A stretch of 64,000 bases of DNA from the NCBI RefSeq assembly GCF_015680405.1, contig NZ_JADLJS010000017.1:1-64000 (forward strand), written 5' to 3'. The notes under the pieces are model-generated. The model had not been told where the DNA came from. It ran no database searches and was given only the letters and a program-made list of their open reading frames with translations. This stretch comes from Pseudomonas pudica (lineage in GTDB: Bacteria; Pseudomonadota; Gammaproteobacteria; Pseudomonadales; Pseudomonadaceae). The position numbers and the translations under genes are program-made. Below are positions 1 to 7,481 of this stretch, one piece after another (the stretch's first letter is position 1; every line of letters begins with the position of its first letter).

Positions 1-70
1 CCCACAGGTACCCCGCAGCGTTAAAGGGCTGCGCAATTCCTGTGGGAGCTGGCTTGCCGGCGATAGGGCC
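1..70. repeat. REP element pair, left member cut by window edge
   Basis: Bases 39-70 carry the REP unit CCTGTGGGAGCTGGCTTGCC followed by GGCGATAGGGCC. The first eight bases (CCCACAGG) are the end of an inverted partner that lies mostly outside the window. The same unit recurs near 3.2, 7.3, 14.9 and 46.9 kb. It lies downstream of the leftward gene at 79-714, where it may act as a 3' end structure. Confidence 0.75.
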
Positions 71-78
71 AGTGCAGG

Positions 79-714
79 TCAAGCCAACCTGTGCAGCCCC
101 CGCCACCTGTCCAGCCCCAGCAACACCAGCCCAATCCCCCAGAACCCCGCCAACACCCCCAGGGCATTGAGCAATACCTGCCCATACCCCAGGCTCGCCA
201 CATCGATGAACGGGTAGGCATACACACCAATCTCGCTCCCCCGCCACAGCGCGTAGGCAAAATACGCCGCCGGGTACACCGCCCAGGCCAGCAGATGCCA
301 TAGCCGCAACCTGCCCTTGGGCACTTCGCACCACCAGTACAAGGCATATAGCACGGGCATCACATCGTGCAGCAACTCGTCCGCCAGCCATTGCCAGCCC
401 TGCGGTTGCCACAAGTGACGCAACAGCACGCTGTAGGCCAATGCCACCAGCACGATGCTGGCGGCTACTGCGGAACTCACCGCAGGCGACAGGAAAAAAC
501 GTTTGGCACCGCCTTCCCGGCCAAACGCCGCATAACTGAGCACCGTTGCCACCAGGGTATTGGTCAACACGGTGAAATACCCGAACACATTGATCAGGCC
601 ACCTACCAGACTGGCCTGTTCCTGCCAACGTGCCAACAGCACCAGGTACACCTGCACGGCCAGGCCGAACCAACCCAGCACGGCCATGCCGGTCAGCCAG
701 GGACGGCGCGGCAT
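79..714 (-). CDS. Pr6Pr-like integral membrane protein
   Basis: The 211-residue protein is mostly hydrophobic, with about six predicted transmembrane helices (for example residues 9-27, 35-60, 82-97, 136-155 and 183-201). The helix count and the conserved region around FGYFTVLTNT resemble the Pr6Pr family of bacterial membrane proteins of unknown function; that assignment is from memory. The start ATG lies one base after the stop of the upstream VF530 gene, so the two genes probably share a transcript. No catalytic motif is visible and no substrate can be proposed. Confidence 0.75.
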   Translation of the reverse strand: MPRRPWLTGMAVLGWFGLAVQVYLVLLARWQEQASLVGGLINVFGYFTVLTNTLVATVLSYAAFGREGGAKRFFLSPAVSSAVAASIVLVALAYSVLLRHLWQPQGWQWLADELLHDVMPVLYALYWWCEVPKGRLRLWHLLAWAVYPAAYFAYALWRGSEIGVYAYPFIDVASLGYGQVLLNALGVLAGFWGIGLVLLGLDRWRGLHRLA

Positions 715-715
715 G

Positions 716-937
716 TCAGGCCTGGCGCTGCAGCTTCACGTACAGCTGCTCGACCTTTTCCCGTGCCCACGGCGTCTTGCGCAGGAAGGTCAGGCTCGAC
801 TTGATGGTCGGGTTGCTCTTGAAGCAGCGCACATCGATGCGCTCGGCCAGGCCCTGCCATTGGTAGTGCGCCACCAGCTCGGTGAGGATCTGTTCGAGGG
901 TCTTGCCGTGCAGCGCATTGTGTTGGGCCGTGCTCAT
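716..937 (-). CDS. VF530 family (DUF2132) small protein
   Basis: This 73-residue protein begins [18 protein letters not shown] and contains the block [20 protein letters not shown] typical of the VF530/DUF2132 family, small helical proteins thought to bind DNA. I chose the internal ATG at 937 because the reading frame upstream to 1030 has no family similarity and runs into the promoter region of the divergent TonB receptor. It is translationally adjacent to the Pr6Pr-like gene. Function is unknown. Confidence 0.8.
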   Translation of the reverse strand: MSTAQHNALHGKTLEQILTELVAHYQWQGLAERIDVRCFKSNPTIKSSLTFLRKTPWAREKVEQLYVKLQRQA

Positions 938-1048
938 GCCAGTGCTCCGTATGAAAGATGCGCACCTTACACGAGTGTAGTGGTGGGTGGGATCAGGTGA
1001 GTCGACAGAAAAACCGCTGGCCAGGCGCAAAAACTCTGTGCTGAAATA

Positions 1049-1071
1049 GAGATGTTATATTGTAACAATAC
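1049..1071. promoter_or_regulatory. Candidate Zur operator upstream of TonB receptor
   Basis: The stretch around GATGTTATATTGTAACAATA contains the near-perfect dyad GTTATA-T-TGTAAC at 1054-1066, resembling the gammaproteobacterial Zur box core GTTATANNATAAC. It lies about 35 bases before the chosen start of a TonB receptor that has a His/Asp metal-binding loop, which supports zinc control. It is also close to the divergent VF530 gene. The consensus is from memory and no site scoring was done. Confidence 0.6.
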
Positions 1072-1102
1072 AAAAGCATCTGCCAAGGAACGCCCCATCC
1101 CC

Positions 1103-3148
1103 ATGCTGTACACACCGCTTCGCCTCTCTCCCCTCGCCATCGCGCTGTGGCTGACCGCATCACCCAGCCACGCCGTGGAACTCGATCCCCAGGTCATCAC
1201 CGCCAACCCTTTGGGCAACAGCCAACTGGCCGCCCCCAGTACCGTGCTCGAAGGCGACAACCTGCTGCAACAGCAGCACGGCAGCCTTGGTGAAACCCTG
1301 AACAAGCAGCCCGGCGTCGCCTCCACCTGGTTCGGCCCAGGCGCCAGTCGCCCGGTAATTCGTGGCCTGGATGGCGACCGCATTCGCATCCTGCGCAATG
1401 GCGTCGGCGCCCTGGATGCTTCATCGCTGTCCTACGACCACGCCGTGCCGCTGGACCCGGTGACCGTTGACCGCGTCGAGATCGTCCGTGGCCCGGCTGC
1501 CCTGCTCTACGGCGGCAACGCCATCGGCGGCGTGGTCAATACCTTCGACAATCGAATCCCGGATGCTCCCATCGAGGGCATTCAAGGTGCCGGTGAACTG
1601 CGCTACGGCGGCGCCGATACCACCCGCAGCAGCGCAGGCAAGCTGGAGGCCGGCAACGGTACCTTCGCCCTGCACCTGGATGCCAACAGCCGCCAGTTCA
1701 ACGACCTGCGCATCCCTGGTTACGCGCGCAGTTCCAAGGTGCGCGACGCCGACGAACCCGGTAGCAAGCACCGCCTGGAAAACAGCGACGGCCGCCAGGA
1801 CGGTGGCGCCGTGGGTGGTGCCTACCATTGGGACCACGGTTACGCCGGCCTGTCGTATAGCCGTTACGACAGCAACTATGGCTCGGTGGCCGAGCCGGGT
1901 GTGCGCCTGGACATGAAGCAGGACCACTACGCCTTCGCCTCCGAGCTGCGTGACCTGGACGGCCCGTTCACTTCGGTCAAGGTCGATGCCGGTTACACCG
2001 ACTACGAGCACCGTGAAATCGAAGAAGGCGAGGTCCACACCACCTTCAGGAACAAGGGCTATGAGGCACGTATCGAAGCCCGCCACCAACCGCTCGGACC
2101 GGTAGAAGGCGTGATCGGCGCTCAGGTCAGCCGCAACGAATTCTCCGCCTTGGGCGAGGAAGCCTTCGTCCCGCACACCGACACCGACAGCCTGGCGCTG
2201 TTCATGCTGGAGCAGTGGCAAGCCACCGAGCGCCTGAACCTGAGCCTGGGCGCACGCATGGAACACACCCGGGTCGACCCGGATGCCAAAGGCAACGAAA
2301 ACTTCGCCGACGCTGACAGCGCCAGCAGCTTCAATGCCTTCAGCCTGTCTTCCGGGGCGGTGTACCAGCTCGACCCGATCTGGTCGCTGGCCGCCAACCT
2401 CGGCTACACCGAGCGCGCCCCGACCTTCTACGAGCTGTATGCCAATGGTGCCCACGTGGCCACTGGAGCCTTCGAGGTTGGCGATGCCAGCCTGAACAAG
2501 GAAAAAGCCATTTCCGCAGACCTGGCCCTGCGTTTCGACAACGGCACCCACAAGGGCAGTGTCGGGGTGTTCTACAGTCACTTCCGCAACTACATCGGCC
2601 TGATCGGCACCGGCAACATTCGCGAGGGGCATGACCACGACCATGACGAAGACGACCATGACCACGATCACGACCATGACGGTTTCCCGGAATACCAGTA
2701 CCAGGGCGTGCGTGCGCGCTTCTATGGCATCGAGGCCCAGGACCGCTGGCAACTGGCCGAGAACCGTTATGGCAGCTTTGCCCTCGAGCTCTCTGGTGAC
2801 TACACCCGGGCGAAGAACCTCGACAGTGGCGAGCCGCTGCCACGCATCGCCCCACTGCGCCTGAACAGCGGCCTGGTCTGGGAACTGGACCGCTGGCAGG
2901 CGCGGGTCGATGTGCAGCATGCTGCGTCGCAGCATCGAAAACCGGCCAACGAAACCAGTACCGATGGCTACACCACGCTGGGGGCCAGCGTTGGCTACCG
3001 CTTCGAAGTTGGCCAGAGCCAATGGCTGGCGTTTGTGCGCGGCGAGAACCTGACTGACCAGACCGTGCGCTATGCCAGTTCGATCCTGCGCGATATCGCC
3101 CCAGCGCCGGGACGCAGTGTGGAAGTGGGGCTGCGTACCACTTTCTGA
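1103..3148 (+). CDS. TonB-dependent receptor, ZnuD-like with His/Asp loop
   Basis: This outer-membrane TonB-dependent receptor has 681 residues. The start at 1103 gives a clean signal peptide (MLYTPLRLSPLAIALWLTA...SHA); the longer frame from 1052 would begin inside the putative operator. A plug domain follows, with RPVIRGLDGDRIRILRNGVG and VEIVRGPAALLYGGNAIGGV, then a beta barrel ending in an aromatic residue (GLRTTF). Residues 510-526 are an uninterrupted His/Asp/Glu run in a surface loop, a feature of ZnuD-type zinc receptors. With the Zur-like box upstream, zinc or another divalent metal is the probable substrate. Siderophore uptake is less likely. A GC-rich hairpin follows the stop. Confidence 0.85.
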   Translation: MLYTPLRLSPLAIALWLTASPSHAVELDPQVITANPLGNSQLAAPSTVLEGDNLLQQQHGSLGETLNKQPGVASTWFGPGASRPVIRGLDGDRIRILRNGVGALDASSLSYDHAVPLDPVTVDRVEIVRGPAALLYGGNAIGGVVNTFDNRIPDAPIEGIQGAGELRYGGADTTRSSAGKLEAGNGTFALHLDANSRQFNDLRIPGYARSSKVRDADEPGSKHRLENSDGRQDGGAVGGAYHWDHGYAGLSYSRYDSNYGSVAEPGVRLDMKQDHYAFASELRDLDGPFTSVKVDAGYTDYEHREIEEGEVHTTFRNKGYEARIEARHQPLGPVEGVIGAQVSRNEFSALGEEAFVPHTDTDSLALFMLEQWQATERLNLSLGARMEHTRVDPDAKGNENFADADSASSFNAFSLSSGAVYQLDPIWSLAANLGYTERAPTFYELYANGAHVATGAFEVGDASLNKEKAISADLALRFDNGTHKGSVGVFYSHFRNYIGLIGTGNIREGHDHDHDEDDHDHDHDHDGFPEYQYQGVRARFYGIEAQDRWQLAENRYGSFALELSGDYTRAKNLDSGEPLPRIAPLRLNSGLVWELDRWQARVDVQHAASQHRKPANETSTDGYTTLGASVGYRFEVGQSQWLAFVRGENLTDQTVRYASSILRDIAPAPGRSVEVGLRTTF

Positions 3149-3154
3149 AGTTGC

Positions 3155-3172
3155 GGGGGCGCTTCGCGCCCC
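3155..3172 (+). terminator. GC-rich hairpin after TonB receptor gene
   Basis: GGGGGCGCTTCGCGCCCC forms a stable stem with a short TTCG-type loop, beginning 7 bases after the receptor stop, followed by TTT. It is a plausible intrinsic terminator. Confidence 0.65.
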
Positions 3173-3273
3173 TTTCGCCGGCAAGCCAGCTCCCACCGGT
3201 ATTGCTTCTGCCTCACGTGCAACGCGATCCTGTGGGAGCTGGCTTGCCGGCGATTGGGCTGCAAAGCAGCCCC
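3173..3273. repeat. Inverted REP pair plus hairpin
   Basis: Two copies of the CCTGTGGGAGCTGGCTTGCC-type REP unit face each other (about 3173-3200 and 3229-3258), followed by the hairpin GGGCTGCAAAGCAGCCC. Together with the oprB leader they fill the 320-base gap between the TonB receptor and the porin gene. Confidence 0.8.
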
Positions 3274-3404
3274 CTCTGCAGCCAATTGTTACCTGTCGAA
3301 CAACAATCCACTGCGACAATTTGTCTTTTTTTCTTACAACTTCCCCTATATCCTCCCCGCCGCAAGCTGAATCGCTTCATCGAAACCATCTTGTTGCCAT
3401 ATCC

Positions 3405-3468
3405 ATTGAAGGGCCCGCCCTTCGATGCGCTTGCCGTTTATTCAATAATCAAAAGATAGCGCTATCTC
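3405..3468 (+). promoter_or_regulatory. Structured oprB leader: hairpin and 14-base palindrome at start codon
   Basis: GAAGGGCCCGCCCTTC at about 3408-3424 is a hairpin. AGATAGCGCTATCT at 3454-3467 is a perfect palindrome ending one base before the porin ATG. No Shine-Dalgarno sequence is visible where one would be expected, because the palindrome occupies that space. It could be an operator or an RNA structure that affects translation. This is inference from sequence only. Confidence 0.45.
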
Positions 3469-4803
3469 ATGTTCCAACTGCCCAAAACCTGTTACATCGG
3501 CCTTGCACTCAGCGCCTTGGCGGCCACCACTGACGCCAGCGAAATGTTCGCCAAAGGATCCCCGTGGATGCTCGGCGACTGGGGTGGCACCCGCAGCGAA
3601 CTGCTGGAAAAAGGCTACGACTTCACCCTCGGCTACACCGGCGAGATGGGCAGCAACCTGCATGGTGGCTTCGACCACGACCGCACCGCGCGCTACAGCG
3701 ACCAGTTCACCTTCGGCAGCCACCTGGACCTGGAGAAGATCCTTGGCTGGCACGACACCGAATTCCAGCTGACCATCACCGAGCGTCACGGCGACAACAT
3801 CAGCAACGACCGCATCAACGACCCGCGTGTCGGCGGCTTCACCTCGGCCCAGGAGGTATGGGGCCGTGGCGAAACCTGGCGGTTGACGCAGATGTGGATC
3901 AAGCAGAAGTACTTCGATGGCGCACTGGATGTGAAATTCGGCCGTTTCGGCGAAGGCGAGGACTTCAACAGCTTCCCCTGCGACTTCCAGAACCTGGCCT
4001 TCTGCGGTTCGCAGGTAGGCAACTGGGTAGGCGGCATCTGGTACAACTGGCCGGTCAGCCAGTGGGCCCTGCGCGTGCGCTACAACCTCAGCAATGCGCT
4101 GTACGCCCAGGTCGGCGTGTTCGAGCAGAACCCCTCCAACCTGGAGTCAGGCAACGGCTTCAAGCTCAGCGGCAGCGGCACCCAAGGCGCGGTAATGCCG
4201 ATAGAACTGGTATGGAGCCCACAGGTCAATGGTCTGAAAGGGGAATATCGCGCCGGCTACTACTACAGTAATGCCAAGGCACAGGATGTTCTCAAGGACA
4301 GCAACGGGCAGCCCGCAGCGCTCAGCGGCGCCGCCTACCGCAGCAGTTCGAGCAAGCACGGCTTGTGGCTCGGCGCCCAGCAGCAGGTGACTTCGCTGGC
4401 GTCCGACCAGTCGCGTGGCCTGAGCCTGTTCGCCAACGCCACGATGCACGACAAGAAGACCAATGCCATCGACAACTATGTGCAGGCAGGACTGGTATAC
4501 AAAGGGCCCTTCGACGCCCGCGCCAAGGACGACATCGGTTTCGCCCTGGCCCGTGTGCACGTCAACCCTGCCTATCGCAAGAACGCGCGCCTGGCCAACC
4601 AGGCCATTGGCACCGACGACTATGACAATCCAGGCTTCCTGCCGGTGCAGGACACCGAATACAGCGCCGAGCTGTACTACGGCATTCACCTGGCCGACTG
4701 GCTCACGGTCCGCCCCAACCTGCAGTACATCCGCCACCCGGGCGGGGTGTCGCAGGTCGATGGCGCCCTGATCGGCGGCTTGAAGATCCAGAGCAGTTTC
4801 TAA
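3469..4803 (+). CDS. oprB: OprB-family carbohydrate-selective porin
   Basis: The 444-residue outer-membrane protein has a short signal peptide (cleavage probably after ATTDAS) and the OprB signature block GSPWMLGDWGGTRSELLEKG, and ends in the aromatic residue typical of barrels (KIQSSF). OprB porins admit glucose and other sugars to the periplasm. The gene lies directly upstream of gcd (29 bases between them), which fits supply of glucose to the periplasmic oxidase. The start ATG follows a palindrome and has no clear ribosome-binding site, so the true start could differ. Pseudomonads often carry more than one OprB; this one is the gcd-linked copy. Confidence 0.9.
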   Translation: MFQLPKTCYIGLALSALAATTDASEMFAKGSPWMLGDWGGTRSELLEKGYDFTLGYTGEMGSNLHGGFDHDRTARYSDQFTFGSHLDLEKILGWHDTEFQLTITERHGDNISNDRINDPRVGGFTSAQEVWGRGETWRLTQMWIKQKYFDGALDVKFGRFGEGEDFNSFPCDFQNLAFCGSQVGNWVGGIWYNWPVSQWALRVRYNLSNALYAQVGVFEQNPSNLESGNGFKLSGSGTQGAVMPIELVWSPQVNGLKGEYRAGYYYSNAKAQDVLKDSNGQPAALSGAAYRSSSSKHGLWLGAQQQVTSLASDQSRGLSLFANATMHDKKTNAIDNYVQAGLVYKGPFDARAKDDIGFALARVHVNPAYRKNARLANQAIGTDDYDNPGFLPVQDTEYSAELYYGIHLADWLTVRPNLQYIRHPGGVSQVDGALIGGLKIQSSF

Positions 4804-4832
4804 CCCCTTTTTGACCTGACGGAGAACCTACG

Positions 4833-7244
4833 ATGAGCACTGAAGGTGCCAACAATGGAAGCCGCTGGCTACCGCGCCTGATCGGCGCGCTGCTGTTGCT
4901 GATGGGCCTGGCCCTGCTGGCCGGCGGCATCAAGCTGAGCCAGCTGGGCGGATCGCTGTACTACCTGATCGCCGGTATCGGCTTTGCCCTGTCGGGCATC
5001 CTGCTGCTGGCTCAGCGCCGCCTCGCCCTGGGCCTGTACGGCCTGGTACTGCTGGGCAGCACCGTGTGGGCCCTGCTCGAAGTGGGCCTGGATTGGTGGC
5101 AACTGGTGCCACGCCTGGCCATCTGGTTTGCCATCGGCGTGGTCCTGCTGCTGCCCTGGGCGCGTCGTCCACTGATCGGCCCGGCCAGCAAGGCCAACAC
5201 TGCGCTGCTCGGCGTTGCAGTGGTCGCTTCGGGCGCCTGCGCCCTGGGCAGCCAGTTCACCCACCCCGGTGAAGTGTTCGGCGAACTGGGCCGCGACAGC
5301 AGCGAAATGGCCAGCGCTGCCCCGGCCATGCCCGACGGTGAATGGCAAGCCTACGGCCGCACCGAGCACGGCGACCGCTATTCGCCATTGCGCCAGATCA
5401 CCCCGCAGAACGCCTACCGCCTGGAAGAGGCATGGCGCATCCGTACCGGTGACCTGCCGACCGAAAACGACCCGGTGGAGCTGACCAACCAGAACACCCC
5501 GCTTAAGGTCAACGGCATGCTCTATGCCTGCACCGCGCACAGCCGCTTGCTGGCCCTGGACCCGGACACCGGCGCGGAAATCTGGCGCTACGACCCGCAG
5601 GTCAAGAGCCCGGTCGGCACCTTCAAAGGCTTTGCTCACATGACTTGCCGCGGCGTTTCGTACTACGACGAAAACCGCTACGTCAGCCGCGACGGCAGCC
5701 CGGCTCCGAAAATCACCGACGCCGGCCAGGCCGTGGCCCAGGCCTGCCCTCGTCGTCTCTACCTGCCGACTGCAGACGCCCGCCTGATCGCCATCAATGC
5801 CGATAACGGCAAGGTCTGCGAAGGCTTCGCCAACCAGGGCGTGATCGACCTTACTACCGGCATCGGCCCGTTCACCGCTGGTGGCTACTACTCCACCTCG
5901 CCAGCCGCGATCACCCGTGACCTGGTGATCATCGGTGGCCATGTCACCGATAACGAGTCGACCAACGAGCCATCCGGCGTGATCCGTGCGTACGATGTGC
6001 ACGATGGCCACCTGGTGTGGAACTGGGACAGCAACAACCCGGACGACACCAAGCCACTGGCTCCCGGCAAGATGTACAGCCGCAACTCGGCCAACATGTG
6101 GTCGATCGCCAGCGTCGATGAAGACCTCGGCATGATCTACCTGCCACTGGGCAACCAGACCCCGGACCAGTGGGGCGCAAACCGCACACCGGGTGCCGAA
6201 AAGTACAGCGCCGGCGTGGTCGCCCTCGACCTTGCCACCGGCAAGGCTCGCTGGAACTACCAGTTCACCCACCACGACCTGTGGGACATGGATGTCGGCA
6301 GCCAGCCGACCCTGGTCCACCTGAAGACCGACGATGGCGTGAAGCCGGCTATCATCGTGCCGACCAAGCAAGGCAGCCTGTACGTACTCGACCGCCGCGA
6401 CGGCACGCCGATCGTGCCGATCCGTGAGATCCCCACCCCTCAAGGTGCGGTGAAGGGCGACCACACCTCGCCGACCCAGGCCCGCTCCGACCTGAACCTG
6501 CTCGGCCCCGAGCTGACCGAACAGGCCATGTGGGGCGCAACGCCGTTCGACCAGATGCTGTGCCGCATCCAGTTCCGCGAACTGCGTTACGAAGGCCAAT
6601 ACACTCCGCCGTCCGAGCAAGGGTCGCTGGTCTACCCCGGCAACGTAGGTGTGTTCAACTGGGGTAGCGTGTCGGTCGACCCGGTGCGCCAATTGCTGTT
6701 CACCTCGCCAAATTACATGGCCTTCGTGTCGAAGATGATCCCGCGTGAGCAGGTGGCCGAGGGCAGCAAGCGCGAAAGCGAGACCAGCGGCGTGCAGCCG
6801 AACACCGGCGCGCCGTACGCGGTGACCATGCACCCGTTCATGTCGCCACTGGGCGTCCCGTGCCAGGCCCCGGCCTGGGGCTATGTCGCCGCCATCGACC
6901 TGTTCACCAACAAGGTGGTGTGGAAGCACAAGAACGGCACCACCCGCGACAGCACCCCAGTGCCGATCGGCCTGCCGGTTGGCGTACCGAGCATGGGCGG
7001 TTCGATCGTCACCGCTGGTGGCGTCGGCTTCCTCAGCGGCACCCTGGACCAGTACCTGCGTGCCTATGATGTGAACAACGGCAAGGAACTCTGGAAAGCC
7101 CGCCTGCCTGCGGGTGGCCAGGCCACGCCGATGACCTACACCGGCAAGGATGGCAAGCAGTACGTGCTGGTGACTGCCGGCGGGCATGGCTCGCTGGGCA
7201 CCAGGATGGGCGACTACATCATCGCCTATAAACTGGCTGAGTAA
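4833..7244 (+). CDS. gcd: Membrane-bound PQQ-dependent glucose dehydrogenase
   Basis: Gcd (803 residues) oxidises glucose to glucono-lactone in the periplasm and passes electrons to ubiquinone. Residues 1-140 hold five hydrophobic helices, the membrane/quinone domain; the remainder is the eight-bladed PQQ propeller. The segment HHDLWDMDVG near residues 480-489 contains the Asp that corresponds to the catalytic Asp466 of the E. coli enzyme. GSIVTAGGVGF and the tail GGHGSLGTRMGDYIIAYKL are typical C-terminal propeller repeats. A Shine-Dalgarno GGAG lies upstream. It sits downstream of oprB and is followed by a terminator. The acid formed also solubilises mineral phosphate. Confidence 0.97.
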   Translation: MSTEGANNGSRWLPRLIGALLLLMGLALLAGGIKLSQLGGSLYYLIAGIGFALSGILLLAQRRLALGLYGLVLLGSTVWALLEVGLDWWQLVPRLAIWFAIGVVLLLPWARRPLIGPASKANTALLGVAVVASGACALGSQFTHPGEVFGELGRDSSEMASAAPAMPDGEWQAYGRTEHGDRYSPLRQITPQNAYRLEEAWRIRTGDLPTENDPVELTNQNTPLKVNGMLYACTAHSRLLALDPDTGAEIWRYDPQVKSPVGTFKGFAHMTCRGVSYYDENRYVSRDGSPAPKITDAGQAVAQACPRRLYLPTADARLIAINADNGKVCEGFANQGVIDLTTGIGPFTAGGYYSTSPAAITRDLVIIGGHVTDNESTNEPSGVIRAYDVHDGHLVWNWDSNNPDDTKPLAPGKMYSRNSANMWSIASVDEDLGMIYLPLGNQTPDQWGANRTPGAEKYSAGVVALDLATGKARWNYQFTHHDLWDMDVGSQPTLVHLKTDDGVKPAIIVPTKQGSLYVLDRRDGTPIVPIREIPTPQGAVKGDHTSPTQARSDLNLLGPELTEQAMWGATPFDQMLCRIQFRELRYEGQYTPPSEQGSLVYPGNVGVFNWGSVSVDPVRQLLFTSPNYMAFVSKMIPREQVAEGSKRESETSGVQPNTGAPYAVTMHPFMSPLGVPCQAPAWGYVAAIDLFTNKVVWKHKNGTTRDSTPVPIGLPVGVPSMGGSIVTAGGVGFLSGTLDQYLRAYDVNNGKELWKARLPAGGQATPMTYTGKDGKQYVLVTAGGHGSLGTRMGDYIIAYKLAE

Positions 7245-7251
7245 AGCTGCC

Positions 7252-7271
7252 GAGCCCCGCCAGCGGGGCTC
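7252..7271 (+). terminator. Terminator hairpin after gcd
   Basis: GAGCCCCGCCAGCGGGGCTC begins 7 bases after the gcd stop and forms an 8-bp GC-rich stem. There is no long T tract. Confidence 0.65.
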
Positions 7272-7289
7272 ACCCGCTGTACTTGCCTC

Positions 7290-7378
7290 ATCGCCGGCAA
7301 GCCAGCTCCCTCAGGTACTTCACTAGCCTTGAAAGCAGTGGGTCACCAGTGGGAGCTGGCTTGCCGGCGATAGGGCCG
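7290..7378. repeat. Inverted REP pair between gcd and lon
   Basis: Inverted copies of the TCGCCGGCAAGCCAGCTCCC unit occupy about 7290-7313 and 7349-7378. The rest of the gcd-lon gap (to 7481) holds the lon promoter region, in which I see no confident motif. Confidence 0.8.
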
Positions 7379-7481
7379 GAACAGGCCACCAAAGATCCCC
7401 TTCCCTCCTGCCATCATCTACCATTGAAACCCATCCCCCCGCGCCCCATCTAAGCACCATAGTCATTCACGCAGGTGCCCC

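Noticed and set aside
1052..1102. Upstream ATG at 1052 as start of the TonB receptor
   Set aside because: It lies inside the Zur-like dyad, and the residues before the ATG at 1103 are polar and would spoil the signal peptide.
1421..3319. Long leftward open frame opposite the TonB receptor
   Set aside because: Antisense shadow; the receptor on the + strand has signal peptide, plug and barrel features.
4869..7187. Long leftward open frame opposite gcd
   Set aside because: It mirrors gcd exactly and has no start signal or family resemblance. The Gcd motifs on the other strand are unambiguous.
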